64,000 bases of DNA from J027 sp965215855 (GTDB lineage Bacteria > Chloroflexota > Anaerolineae > Aggregatilineales > J027), in contig CBDCER010000001.1 in assembly GCA_965215855.1 (NCBI GenBank), positions 124,001 through 188,000 on the forward strand. The letters are read 5' to 3'. Under the pieces are notes generated by a model. It searched no databases, had not been told where the DNA came from, and was given only the letters and a program-made list of their open reading frames with translations. The position numbers and the translations under genes were made by a program. Below, one piece after another: positions 1 through 8,573 of the stretch (its first letter is position 1; the number at the start of each line of letters is the position of its first letter).

Positions 1-264
1 CCGGGCCAATGACGGTTGTGATTCCCTGGGAGAATTTGTCGGGCTATGCTGCGCCAAATTAGCCAGTAGCGCATTTTCCTGCCAAACGATACTCACCTGG
101 CGGACATTCGTAACCTGACAGCGGCGTTGGGTTCCGATAAGATGGGTGAAACTACACGATTTTCAAGGTGATAGCCGGAGAATGGGCGTATGTCTTGTCC
201 TGCCTTTGCATCCCCATGTGCAAACTGGCTATGCGCCTGACATCATCAGGAGGTTAATAGATTA

Positions 265-2430
265 ATGCCCACTTTGGAAACTATGAGGCAAGCGCGGAAA
301 GTTCTTGCTGAGTTTGATTATGAAACACGTCCCGCCGAGCGTGGTTATGCCAATCGCACGCTTCACATCAATCTTTCAGATAATACTATCGAAAGCCAGC
401 CCGTCACGCAGCAAATGAAGGATATTTTTACTGGCGGGCGTGGTTTTTGCATGTGGCTACTCTGGAACGCAACAGACGCCAACACGCATTGGGAAGACCC
501 CGAAAACCCGCTGGTTATTGCGGGCGGGCCAATAGGGGGCATCACTGCCTATCCTGGCTCCGGCAAATCGACAGTAGCGACGATTTCCCCACTGACTGGC
601 TCGGTGATCGACAGCAATGCGGGTGGTTATTTTGGTCCCTACCTCAAGTTTGCTGGCTGGGATGTCATGCAGATTCAGGGTATTGCTGAGAAAGATGTGA
701 TTATCTTTATTGACGGCGATGACGGCCATATCACTATCGAAGAAGCCCCCCTCGAAGATCTGGACACACATCTCCTCAGTCGCCAGTTGACTGAGATGTA
801 TGCCAAAGATCATCGCCGCCGCCGCTTTGTATCGGTGGTATCTGCCGGACAGGGTGCGGACCATGTGCGTTATGCCTGCCTGAACCTGAGTTGGTATGAT
901 GTTAAGCGCGGCCAGGTGCGGATCAAACAGGCTGGACGCGGCGGCACTGGACGTGTCTTCCGCCATAAGAATATCAAGGCGATTGTGGTGCGTTATAGCA
1001 GTATGCGTGGCGACAGCAATAATCCAGCGGATATGAGCTTGATCCAGAAAGCTGGGAAGCGCATGAACAAAGAGATGGCAGAAAATGATCCTATCCAAAA
1101 CCGTATGGCTGAGGTTGGTACAGCGCATATCCCGCCTATCATGAACTCGTTCGATCTCTTACCAGTGAACAACTTCCGCTATGGACAGCATGATCAAGCC
1201 GACCGTATCAATACAGAGGTATGGGATGGGATCTATAATCACGACGCGCCAGATAGCTGCTGGTATGGCTGCACGATGGCCTGCGCACATGGGGCCGCCC
1301 ACTTCCACTTGAAAACCGGTCCATACAAAGATGATCTGGTTGCGGTTGATGGCCCGGAGTATGAAACTATCGCAGGGGTGGGATCGAACATCGGAATTTT
1401 TGAACCGTCGGCCATTCTAGAAATGAACTTTTATTGCGATACCTATGGCATCGACACCATTTCGTTTGCGAATTCGGTGGCTTTTGTCATGGAGTGTTAT
1501 CAAGAAGGTATTCTGAATAAAGAACGCACCGGTGGCCTGGATTTGACCTGGGGCAATATCGACTCGGCGATAGAGTTGTTGCACCAGATGGCACGCGGCG
1601 AGGATTTTGGCGATGATGTTGGTCAGGGTGTGAAGTGGATGAAGCAAAAATTCATTGACGAATACGGTGCTGACCCGCAGTTTCTCAACGACATCGCTAT
1701 GGAGACGAAAGGGCTGGAGATTTCGGAGTATGTGACCAAAGAGTCGCTGGCGCAACAAGGCGGCTATGGGCTGGCGCTTAAGGGTGGGCAGCACGATGAA
1801 GCCTGGTTGATCTTCATGGATATGGTCAACGAGCAATTGCCGACGTTCGAGGCCAAAGCCGAGGCATTGCATTATTTCCCGCTGTGGCGCACCTGGTTCA
1901 GTCTGCATGGGTTATGCAAATTACCCTGGAATGATGTGGTTCCCACCGATAATAACAAGACGGATGAACCCAACAAAGTACCGGAGCATGTCGAGAATTA
2001 CACTTGGCTTTATGAGGGACTGAGTGGCAAACCGACCACTCCCGAAGATTTGTTGGCGCAGAGTGAGCGTGTCTACAATTTCCAACGCCTAATGACGGTG
2101 CGTCTGGGTTATGGCACACGCGAACACGACTATCTGCCGTATCGGGCGATGGGGCCAGTGACCGCTGATGAGTATGAATCGCGAGTGGATCGTTATGACG
2201 AGCATCTGCGAGATTTCGTTGGGATTGATCCGACAACGATGACGACTGAGGAGAAGGTGGCGAAGTTGCGAGCGTATCGTGAAGAGCAGTATGAGCTGCT
2301 GACGGATGCGGTCTATAAGCGGCGCGGCTGGGATGTGAATGGTATTCCCACGCTGGAGAAGGTCAAGGAATTGGGGATAGATTTCCCTGAGATTGTGGCG
2401 TTGATTAAGGAGAAGACAGGGCAAAGTTAG
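265..2430 (+). CDS. Aldehyde:ferredoxin oxidoreductase family protein
   Basis: This 721-residue protein has the N-terminal fold of tungsten/molybdenum bis-pterin aldehyde ferredoxin oxidoreductases: a GGRGF segment near residue 58, a GGPIGG/YPGSGK segment near 90-100 and an NAGGYFGPYLKFAGWD-type segment near 118. Known members oxidise aldehydes to acids in the cytoplasm and reduce ferredoxin through one 4Fe-4S cluster. Three cluster cysteines lie in CWYGCTMAC (CX3CX3C, near residue 333), and a likely fourth is in LHGLCKLPW near residue 552. The usual family spacing is CX2CX3C, so this one carries an extra residue. The start is supported by AGGAGG at 248-253. No pterin-biosynthesis or ferredoxin gene lies next to it, so the substrate cannot be inferred. 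Positions 3-62 hold an open tail ending in TAG that could be the end of an upstream gene, but it is too short to call. Confidence 0.9.
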   Translation: MPTLETMRQARKVLAEFDYETRPAERGYANRTLHINLSDNTIESQPVTQQMKDIFTGGRGFCMWLLWNATDANTHWEDPENPLVIAGGPIGGITAYPGSGKSTVATISPLTGSVIDSNAGGYFGPYLKFAGWDVMQIQGIAEKDVIIFIDGDDGHITIEEAPLEDLDTHLLSRQLTEMYAKDHRRRRFVSVVSAGQGADHVRYACLNLSWYDVKRGQVRIKQAGRGGTGRVFRHKNIKAIVVRYSSMRGDSNNPADMSLIQKAGKRMNKEMAENDPIQNRMAEVGTAHIPPIMNSFDLLPVNNFRYGQHDQADRINTEVWDGIYNHDAPDSCWYGCTMACAHGAAHFHLKTGPYKDDLVAVDGPEYETIAGVGSNIGIFEPSAILEMNFYCDTYGIDTISFANSVAFVMECYQEGILNKERTGGLDLTWGNIDSAIELLHQMARGEDFGDDVGQGVKWMKQKFIDEYGADPQFLNDIAMETKGLEISEYVTKESLAQQGGYGLALKGGQHDEAWLIFMDMVNEQLPTFEAKAEALHYFPLWRTWFSLHGLCKLPWNDVVPTDNNKTDEPNKVPEHVENYTWLYEGLSGKPTTPEDLLAQSERVYNFQRLMTVRLGYGTREHDYLPYRAMGPVTADEYESRVDRYDEHLRDFVGIDPTTMTTEEKVAKLRAYREEQYELLTDAVYKRRGWDVNGIPTLEKVKELGIDFPEIVALIKEKTGQS

Positions 2431-2459
2431 CAAGTAGAGACATTTCTGCTCTGAAAATA

Positions 2460-2495
2460 GGCCCCTTGCACCAGTCTCTAGAGATGTGAGGGGCC
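2460..2495. terminator. Hairpin between convergent genes
   Basis: GGCCCCT at 2460-2466 pairs with AGGGGCC at 2489-2495, 30 bases after the oxidoreductase stop and just before the end of the leftward P-loop gene. Reading leftward the stem is followed by a short T-rich run (complement of GAAAATA); reading rightward by ATTTGATT. It probably works in both directions. Confidence 0.5.
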
Positions 2496-2514
2496 ATTTG
2501 ATTCTTGGGCTGTG

Positions 2515-3136
2515 TCAAGAAACTTGCAAGCGAGAGTGTACCCAATCGGCAACTGCTCCCGTACATGCTTCTACACTGAGTTGCGAGTTATCAATTGTGT
2601 GCAAATCAAACTGAGAATTATCCGCGTTTTCTTTGAACCAACGGTTATGTTTGATCATTGTCGGGATATTCGTGTTGCGCCAGACCGGGCGTGCGCAGAG
2701 TCTTGCTTTTAGAGCATCGTCAGTGCAAATCAGTGCAATATAATAGATTTGGCTGAAGAACTGTGCATTACGGCAATTTTCGTATTGCCCTGGCGTCGAA
2801 CTGCCGATTAACACAACAGGCCGCCCACTTTGACTTACATCGCGGGCAACACGCAGACAATAATTCCGATACTCACGATTAATTGGTGTCGGCGTTCAAT
2901 TCAACGCACTCCAGAAATAAATCACTCTCCAGCACAACACATTCCGGCAGGTATTGAATTAAAGGTAATGCAATGGTCGATTTGCCCGTTCCACTGGCCC
3001 CAGTGACAATAAAGAGAGGCAGCATTTCAAAGCTTTGTCGATGGTTACACATTGGACAGATACATTGTTTTTCGCCCGCATCAATTACCAATAGGTTTTC
3101 AATATATTCACCGCAATTCAAGCAAACACCAAACAT
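2515..3136 (-). pseudogene. Zn-ribbon/P-loop nucleoside-kinase-like protein, frameshifted
   Basis: Two leftward reading frames form one protein. The N-terminal part (3136 to 2879) has a small zinc ribbon (CLNC and CPMC pairs) and a Walker A GASGTGKST near residue 50. It runs into TAA just after VELNADTN. The adjacent frame resumes at once with INREYRNYCLRVARDVSQSG and continues to a tryptophan-rich C-terminus ending at 2515. Removing one base near 2884-2890 would join them into about 205 residues reading VELNADPINREYRN. The P-loop type resembles small adenylate/shikimate-kinase-like proteins of unknown substrate. It is either a real single-base frameshift or a sequencing error. It is divergent from the TetR gene, so its promoter lies in the same region. 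Confidence 0.7.
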
Positions 3137-3245
3137 GAACCAATCCTTTGCTTTTGATTATGGATAATACCCATCAATCGCCTGCTGAGTGGTTGACTCC
3201 GAAAAATTCGTTGACAAAATCTCAACTATCATCTAAAATAAAACC

Positions 3246-3257
3246 GACCACTTGGTT
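3246..3257. promoter_or_regulatory. Putative TetR operator, copy 1
   Basis: GACCACTTGGTT lies 17 bases before the TetR start and closely matches GACCGATTGGTC at 3894-3905. Both have the GACC-N4-GGT half-site spacing common to operators of TetR repressors. The position suggests autorepression. This is inference from the matched pair only. Confidence 0.5.
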
Positions 3258-3273
3258 TTTTATTGAGGGTGTT

Positions 3274-3870
3274 ATGCGAAAAGGTGAGCAAACTCACCAG
3301 TCGATCATTAAGCAAGCCGTCGAAGTCTTTAATCAGAACGGTTATGCGGGAACGTCTATTGGTGATTTGATGGAGGTGACAGGGCTTTCAAAAGGGGCGA
3401 TCTACAATCACTTCGATAGCAAGGATGATCTCGCAATTCAGACATTTGATTACGCTATCGGGAAAGTACAGAAACATTTTGCAGACACCATTCGTCAGGC
3501 TCCTAAGCACGCTATTCACCGTTTATTGGCTGTTATTCATGTGTTTCAGGATTACATTGAGAACCCGATGTTTCTCGGTGGATGTCCGATTCTGAATACG
3601 GCCACGGAAGCGGATGATACACACCCTGCGCTGCGCGAACGGGCACAGCAAGCGATGTCTACATGGCTTGATTTTATTGCCCGCACGGTGGAACGCGGCA
3701 TTGAAGAAAGTCAGATACGTCCACATGTAGACCCACAAGCGATTGCTGTCATTATGGTTTCTGCGCTGGAGGGTGGGGTGATGATGAGCAAGCTCTACGG
3801 TGATTCGTCCCATATTAATCGGGTTGTGGCTTATTTGACCCGTTATCTTGAGACAAGCGTTCAGGCATAG
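3274..3870 (+). CDS. TetR/AcrR-family transcriptional regulator
   Basis: A TetR repressor of 198 residues from the chosen ATG. That start is preferred over one 126 bases upstream because it follows GAGGGT at 3265 and begins directly with the first DNA-binding helix. The helix-turn-helix is canonical: GTSIGDLMEVTGLSKGAIYNHF, then the SKDDL turn. The C-terminal ligand domain has the GGCPILNTATEADDTHPALRE stretch found in the LmrA/YxaF/DhaR-like group. A thioesterase follows 66 bases downstream and then a GNAT gene. Matched palindromes before this gene and before the thioesterase suggest it controls itself and the thioesterase. The inducer is unknown. Confidence 0.9.
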   Translation: MRKGEQTHQSIIKQAVEVFNQNGYAGTSIGDLMEVTGLSKGAIYNHFDSKDDLAIQTFDYAIGKVQKHFADTIRQAPKHAIHRLLAVIHVFQDYIENPMFLGGCPILNTATEADDTHPALRERAQQAMSTWLDFIARTVERGIEESQIRPHVDPQAIAVIMVSALEGGVMMSKLYGDSSHINRVVAYLTRYLETSVQA

Positions 3871-3893
3871 CAAAAAATTTTCGATGAAAAAAC

Positions 3894-3905
3894 GACCGAT
3901 TGGTC
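3894..3905. promoter_or_regulatory. Putative TetR operator, copy 2
   Basis: GACCGATTGGTC is a near-perfect palindrome in the gap between the TetR gene and the thioesterase, 31 bases before the thioesterase start. It matches the copy at 3246-3257. It would let the repressor act on a separate thioesterase promoter. Confidence 0.5.
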
Positions 3906-3936
3906 TGAAATCGACAACATACAGGGGAGAACACTT

Positions 3937-4485
3937 ATGCAAGCCCGCCAATCATTGCCTACTGAACTTCAGAGCATCGTGCAAATTCGTTTTCAAGATT
4001 GCGATCCATTTGGGCACTTGAATAACGCCCGCTACATCGACTATTTTCTGAATACGCGGCAGGATCAACTGGCTGAATACTACGATTTTCACATTGTGGA
4101 ATTTGGTAAACAACCGCAGGAAAGTTGGGTCATCAGCAAGACCCAGATCACCTATCTGTCTCCTGCTCATGTTGCAGAACCGGTGTCGATACGCACGCGC
4201 TTGCTTCACATGACACGCAGCAAATTGCTAGTTGAAGGACTGATGCTGGACCGGATTGAGCAGCAATTGAAAGCAGTCTGTTGGGTCGAGTTCACCTATG
4301 TCAGTTTGCAGACGGGCAGACCCACATCACATGCGGATGATCTGGCAGCATTCCTCGGCAGTGTGTGCCTGAATTTCTCATTGGAAATGCTCGATTTCGA
4401 TCAACGTGTGCAGGAGTTGAGAACGCATTATCACAAAGTGAGACGGGCTGCACGACTCAGTGTGGTATCGCCCGAACAAGCATAG
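3937..4485 (+). CDS. Acyl-CoA thioesterase, 4HBT hotdog family
   Basis: 182 residues with the 4HBT signature RFQDCDPFGHLNNARYIDYF near residues 22-41. The Asp of DPFGH and the Asn pair are the usual catalytic and structural positions. Family members hydrolyse acyl-CoA thioesters in the cytosol, usually as dimers or tetramers. A second conserved stretch is TQITYLSPAHVAEPVSIRTRL. An extra C-terminal helix of about 40 residues follows the hotdog fold. A good ribosome site (AGGGGAG) precedes the ATG. The gene lies behind a TetR regulator and a matched operator, which suggests induction by an acyl or xenobiotic ligand. The substrate cannot be read from sequence. Confidence 0.85.
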   Translation: MQARQSLPTELQSIVQIRFQDCDPFGHLNNARYIDYFLNTRQDQLAEYYDFHIVEFGKQPQESWVISKTQITYLSPAHVAEPVSIRTRLLHMTRSKLLVEGLMLDRIEQQLKAVCWVEFTYVSLQTGRPTSHADDLAAFLGSVCLNFSLEMLDFDQRVQELRTHYHKVRRAARLSVVSPEQA

Positions 4486-4545
4486 TTGCACCAGACTCGC
4501 AAATACTTCGGCCTGAATAACTCTGGAAAATCTGGAGGCAAAATC

Positions 4546-5151
4546 ATGAAGCGCACCAATATCAAACACTACCGGATGAAAAATGGCCGTCTAGTGACGA
4601 TTCGTCCTGGACGGCTTCAGGATACTACGCTGATTTTGGAAATGCACAGGCGGCTGTCCCCAAACAGCATTCATAATCGTTATCATCGCCATTATGAACC
4701 ATCTCGCATGGCGATTGAGAACGTGTGCCGCATTGATGACCATGCAGGCGCGGTATTCGTGGCGACGATTGATGATCCCCGGGAGACTGTGATCGGGATG
4801 GCATACTATCTGGCTGAAGAGAATCCTGCCAATGCGGAGCCTGCTATTGTGGTTGAAGATCGTTTTCAGGGCATGGGGCTGGGTGGTTTTATGGCGCAGC
4901 ATATGGGGCAACACGCTATCCAACAGAGGATAGGTGTCTTCACTGCCTACGTTTTGCCTGGGAACGAGGAGATTATGCATCTTATCAGGCGCAGTGGCGT
5001 ATCGTTTCACTCCACCTTTTCACATGGAACCAGAGAGGTTCATATTGAACTCGTGCCGCGTGCTGCAGCGGAGTTAGCAGAGGCTGTGGTAGCATTTCCA
5101 GAGACAGTGGAGGTAGAAATTCTGGAGGTCGCTTATTCGGAAACTGCATAG
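4546..5151 (+). CDS. GNAT-family N-acetyltransferase
   Basis: About 201 residues from the ATG at 4546, chosen because GGAGG at 4534-4538 sits 7 bases before it. The acetyl-CoA pyrophosphate loop is DRFQGMGLGG (R/QxxGxG/A motif), preceded by the beta strand AEPAIVVED. The start of the domain (RLVTIRPGRLQDTTLILEMHRRLSPNSI) resembles the GNAT domain of protein acetyltransferases of the Pat/AcuA kind. It is likely a stand-alone protein or small-molecule acetylase. It may be cotranscribed with the thioesterase 60 bases upstream. Its TAG stop lies inside the left target duplication of the MITE that follows. Confidence 0.82.
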   Translation: MKRTNIKHYRMKNGRLVTIRPGRLQDTTLILEMHRRLSPNSIHNRYHRHYEPSRMAIENVCRIDDHAGAVFVATIDDPRETVIGMAYYLAEENPANAEPAIVVEDRFQGMGLGGFMAQHMGQHAIQQRIGVFTAYVLPGNEEIMHLIRRSGVSFHSTFSHGTREVHIELVPRAAAELAEAVVAFPETVEVEILEVAYSETA

Positions 5152-5155
5152 GGGG

Positions 5156-5361
5156 TAGGGCAATCGCATATCAAACCTTAATTCTCGAACAATGAGCCAT
5201 TATGACCTTCAAAATCCCCAATAATCGAACCGAATTTGCAGCTTTGACATTGAGTGTTGCGCTGAATACCCGATAACCTTATCGGATGCATAGATCAAAT
5301 GAGGTCAAGAGGGTTCAATAAGGCCCATTTTTCCATTAAGAAAGCATATGCGATTGCCCTA
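5156..5361. mobile_element. MITE copy 1, 206 bp, ISAs1-related termini
   Basis: The element is bounded by inverted repeats TAGGGCAATCGCATAT at 5156-5171 and its complement at 5346-5361. Flanks GCATAGGGGG (5146-5155) and GCATAAGGGG (5362-5371) are a 10-bp target duplication with one mismatch. The interior has no transposase. Read by eye, it matches the inverted copy at 50671-50876 over the full 206 bp with a single difference (near 5304). The termini match the ISAs1-family element at 14136-15354, and one end shares a further AACCTTAAT with that element, so it is probably moved by that transposase. It fills most of the gap before the peptidase gene; 5372-5462 shows nothing recognisable. Confidence 0.9.
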
Positions 5362-5462
5362 GCATAAGGGGTGATTTATTGCCAACGGAGCAGGGAGATG
5401 TCATCTGCCCGTTGAGCAACCGCACTTGAATTCTGTACGCGGGTGATGGTACATTCAGGCCC

Positions 5463-6887
5463 ATGAATCATCACCCGCAGAAACCCTTGTTGCCAATCTT
5501 GATGCTGCTATTGAGTGCCCTGGCCTGTACTGTGGTCGGTGAAGCGCCGCCGACGCTGCCACCCTTGCAGCCGCAATCCGCGTTTACACCACAGGCTACG
5601 GTGCAACCCACGTATGATACAACCCTGTTGCCACCGCCCGGCCCCAAGTTTCAACGCCAGGATGGTGGTGCTACCCCTGATAGTTTGGTGCTGGCGGACT
5701 ATTCGATTGATAACCGAAATTTGACCACGCTGGTTACACAAGTTAGTGGGCAACAGATGTGGCAAACGGTGGAGACATTGGTGGGATTTCACAATCGCCA
5801 TGCACTTTCTGAGCTGGCTTCTGATCGGGGGATTCATGCGGCAGGAGATTATTTGCTGGATGAACTTTACGAAATCCAGCGCCAGAATCCGACCACGCGA
5901 ATTGATGTATCTCAGCATGAATTCACGTTTGCGTTTGGCGACGAGACGTATCCGGGCAGGAATCTGATGTTGGTGATTAATGGAACTGATTTGGATGCTG
6001 GAGTGTATCTGGTGGGCGCTCATTATGACACTGTGAGCAGGGCCAATGCGTATGATGCTAGCAGTGTGCAACCCAGTGCCGATGATAATGGGTCGGGTGT
6101 GTCAGCCGTGTTGGAGATGGCGCGGATTATGGCCCAGCAACCGCACCGGGCGACACTGGTATTCGTGTTTTTCAGTGCCGAGGAACTGGATCGTAAAGGC
6201 AGTATTGCATTGCTGGAAGACTACATTGAACCACTGAGAATTCCGCTCCAAGGCATGATGAACTTGGATACGATTGGCAGCCCCATCGGGCCGGATGGCA
6301 CTCGCTATGATAACCAAATGCGGGTGTTTTCGGCAGCGCCCAACGACTCTGCCTCGCGCCAACTTGCCCGCCAGATTGAATTTGTGGCTCGCTATTATGT
6401 CCCAGATATGTCGGTAAATGTGCAAACGACAATAGATCGTGCCGGACGTTGGGGTGACCACATGACGTTCAGCGAAGATGATGGTGGTGGCTATCCAGCG
6501 GTTCGACTGATTGAACAGGCTGATGATCCGATTCGAGGGGATACGCCTCGCGATACGATGGATCGCATGGATGCGACCTATCTGACGCGTACTACGCAGG
6601 TTGCGCTGGCGACGCTGACGGTGTTGGTTGATGGGCCACTGCCGCCCAACGATCTACGCTTTGACGTCGCCAACGCTCGCATTGACTGGTTGGCGAGTCG
6701 GAGCGCAACACGGTATGTGGTGGCTCTGCGACATACGGAATCACTGACCTATGATGAAATCCTGATTGTTGAAGATACAGGGTTCACATGGTCTGAGGCG
6801 TGGAATTATGAAGCGGTTGCTATTGCTGCCATTGATGATCAAGGGCAAGTTGGACGATTTTCAGAAGAATGGTCAATTCCGCAGTAG
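5463..6887 (+). CDS. Secreted M28-family zinc aminopeptidase, lipoprotein
   Basis: 474 residues. The N-terminus is a lipoprotein signal with lipobox LSALAC (Cys22), followed by a Pro/Thr-rich spacer to about residue 60. The M28 co-catalytic zinc site is visible: H187 and D189 in GAHYDTV, D207 in SADDNGSGVSAVLEMA, E240-E241 in FFSAEEL, D269 in NLDTIGS, and a later His in GDHMTFSE. The DTMDRMD segment is the usual follow-on. A C-terminal domain of about 75 residues (from LPPNDLRF) looks like a fibronectin-type beta sandwich. It likely trims peptides outside the cell. The ribosome site is weak, so the start rests on the signal peptide. Confidence 0.9.
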   Translation: MNHHPQKPLLPILMLLLSALACTVVGEAPPTLPPLQPQSAFTPQATVQPTYDTTLLPPPGPKFQRQDGGATPDSLVLADYSIDNRNLTTLVTQVSGQQMWQTVETLVGFHNRHALSELASDRGIHAAGDYLLDELYEIQRQNPTTRIDVSQHEFTFAFGDETYPGRNLMLVINGTDLDAGVYLVGAHYDTVSRANAYDASSVQPSADDNGSGVSAVLEMARIMAQQPHRATLVFVFFSAEELDRKGSIALLEDYIEPLRIPLQGMMNLDTIGSPIGPDGTRYDNQMRVFSAAPNDSASRQLARQIEFVARYYVPDMSVNVQTTIDRAGRWGDHMTFSEDDGGGYPAVRLIEQADDPIRGDTPRDTMDRMDATYLTRTTQVALATLTVLVDGPLPPNDLRFDVANARIDWLASRSATRYVVALRHTESLTYDEILIVEDTGFTWSEAWNYEAVAIAAIDDQGQVGRFSEEWSIPQ

Positions 6888-6982
6888 GGGGCTGACTATT
6901 TTCTTCGGAACCATCGTTGTAGTCGGCGTGTTAGCCAGGCGATCAATAGCCATTTACGCATAGGGTTTGCTCCTTTGTTTGA

Positions 6983-8278
6983 TCAAACAGGTGGTTCAAA
7001 AATCTCTTGCTCTAATTGCCACAAGGCAGCGTGAGCGGGCTGAAAACGTGGGTTGATCTCAATCGCCCGGTTCATATGGACGATGGCTTCCTGGATGCGT
7101 CCAGTAGCACCATAACCCATGCCGAGCCAATAATGCACTTCTTCGGCCCCACGATATTGACCCATCGACTCCAGGTTGGTCTCTGCCCACCAGATGACCT
7201 CGTTGTAGCGGCCTACATTATAGAAGGCTTCGTACATCCCGAACTGGTACCAATGGAAGCGGATTGGCAAGCCGCCAACGAGCAAGGTGGCATCATAAGC
7301 CTGTGCTGCATCTTCGTGATTGCCTTGAGCCACAAAAGTTGTTCCCAGATTATAGTTGGCATAAACATTTGTGGGATGCGAGGCCAGCTCGGCTAATGCG
7401 CGACGTTGGGTTAGGGCGACGTTTTGCTCTGCGACCCAATGTGGCCCCATGACCGCCGCGACTTCGGATTCGCGATCAATGGGATACAGTACCATGAAAT
7501 TACGGTTCATATGTTCCCACACTGCATCTAGCTCATCGGCTGGTACGCGATAGCCTTGACCTTGACCGCTGCCGAGGAAGCTGTCGTAGAGTAGCATGTC
7601 CAGGCCGTCGTAGCCAATGATGAGCCGATTGTGTCCAGCCCACGGATATTCTTCATTAGGCACGCTGACACTCGTCTCGATCAGCACTGGAAAACCCGCC
7701 ACCAGGAGTTGCCGGATCAGTTGCCAGTGGCCGCCCATGCGCCAGACGGCTCGCACGTCGGGAAAAACTTCACTGACATAGGTGGTCATCTGATCAATAT
7801 CGACGCTGATATCGGTGTCGGAGGGGCGTAGGTACTCGGCGGCAATCATCTGGTCATCGGGGCCGCCGAAATAGGTCAGCCCCATGGTTAAAGCTGTGGC
7901 AGCACAGTTGTTTAGTTGTTGGCGGATGTAGGTGAAGCCTTCTAGGCGTACTGTGCCGGGTAGTTTGGGCTGCTCGGTGATAGGTAACGACTCCACCTGA
8001 ACATTGAGGTTCATCAGATGGGTGGCAACCCAGCCCTGCCAATTCGTCCCATAGTCAATTTGGAGCCACTCACGGTCTGCATCCGTGCCAATCACCTGGA
8101 CCGTTTCTCCCTGTAGCAGATGGGCAATGACATCCTGATACATTTGTGGGGCGCTGCGAACATTCACAGCGGTTGGTTCCACCACGGCCAATGGTACTGT
8201 GTCATCCTGTGCTTGAATGGGGACCGTGGATGGAATAGCCAATAGGATAATCGTCAATAGCAGACCCAAAACTTTCAT
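6983..8278 (-). CDS. Secreted SH3b / C39-like cysteine peptidase / TPR protein
   Basis: 431 residues from the ATG at 8278, chosen because GAGGA precedes it and the signal peptide starts there. Domains in order: signal peptide to about residue 24; an SH3b domain at about 30-90 (VNVRSAP, GWVATHLMN); a papain-like C39-like domain at about 115-280 with Cys125 in NNCAATALTMGL and His216 in GHNRLIIGYD; and TPR repeats at about 300-425. C39-like domains in secreted Chloroflexota proteins are thought to act as peptidases or amidases, but the substrate here is unknown. It is divergent from no close partner; the neighbouring M28 peptidase converges on it. Confidence 0.82.
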   Translation of the reverse strand: MKVLGLLLTIILLAIPSTVPIQAQDDTVPLAVVEPTAVNVRSAPQMYQDVIAHLLQGETVQVIGTDADREWLQIDYGTNWQGWVATHLMNLNVQVESLPITEQPKLPGTVRLEGFTYIRQQLNNCAATALTMGLTYFGGPDDQMIAAEYLRPSDTDISVDIDQMTTYVSEVFPDVRAVWRMGGHWQLIRQLLVAGFPVLIETSVSVPNEEYPWAGHNRLIIGYDGLDMLLYDSFLGSGQGQGYRVPADELDAVWEHMNRNFMVLYPIDRESEVAAVMGPHWVAEQNVALTQRRALAELASHPTNVYANYNLGTTFVAQGNHEDAAQAYDATLLVGGLPIRFHWYQFGMYEAFYNVGRYNEVIWWAETNLESMGQYRGAEEVHYWLGMGYGATGRIQEAIVHMNRAIEINPRFQPAHAALWQLEQEIFEPPV

Positions 8279-8573
8279 GTTGTTTCCTCGTCGTGCATGA
8301 TGGCATAGCACACCCACTATTGTACACGGATTAATTGAAACAGGGGATGTTTGGGGGACAATTCAGTTTAGTTTACAAAACAAGAGAATCGGATCATGAC
8401 AGGCAATGCAACGCAGATTTGGTCGCATTGGGCTAAACCCCAATGCTCAATGAAAAGGACAAACTCGCCGCATTTTTCACTGAGCATGGCGGTTATAGCA
8501 TCATGCGAACTTCTAATCTGAACTGCATCCTGGGGGACAGAGCAACTCCATCCCCCATTGAACTTGGTAACTA

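Noticed and set aside
3..62. Open tail reading GPMTVVIPWENLSGYAAPN before a TAG
   Set aside because: Nineteen codons without a recognisable family; it could be the end of an upstream gene but cannot be supported.
1..264. Possible molybdenum/tungsten-cofactor riboswitch upstream of the oxidoreductase gene
   Set aside because: I could not fit the conserved core of the known moco motif to this leader; only a ribosome site is clear.
6766..6963. 65-residue rightward frame overlapping the M28 peptidase end
   Set aside because: It overlaps the peptidase coding frame for most of its length, has no ribosome site and no homology I recognise.
8426..8445. CATTGGG/CCCAATG hairpin as a terminator
   Set aside because: No T run on either strand and no gene end close enough to use it.
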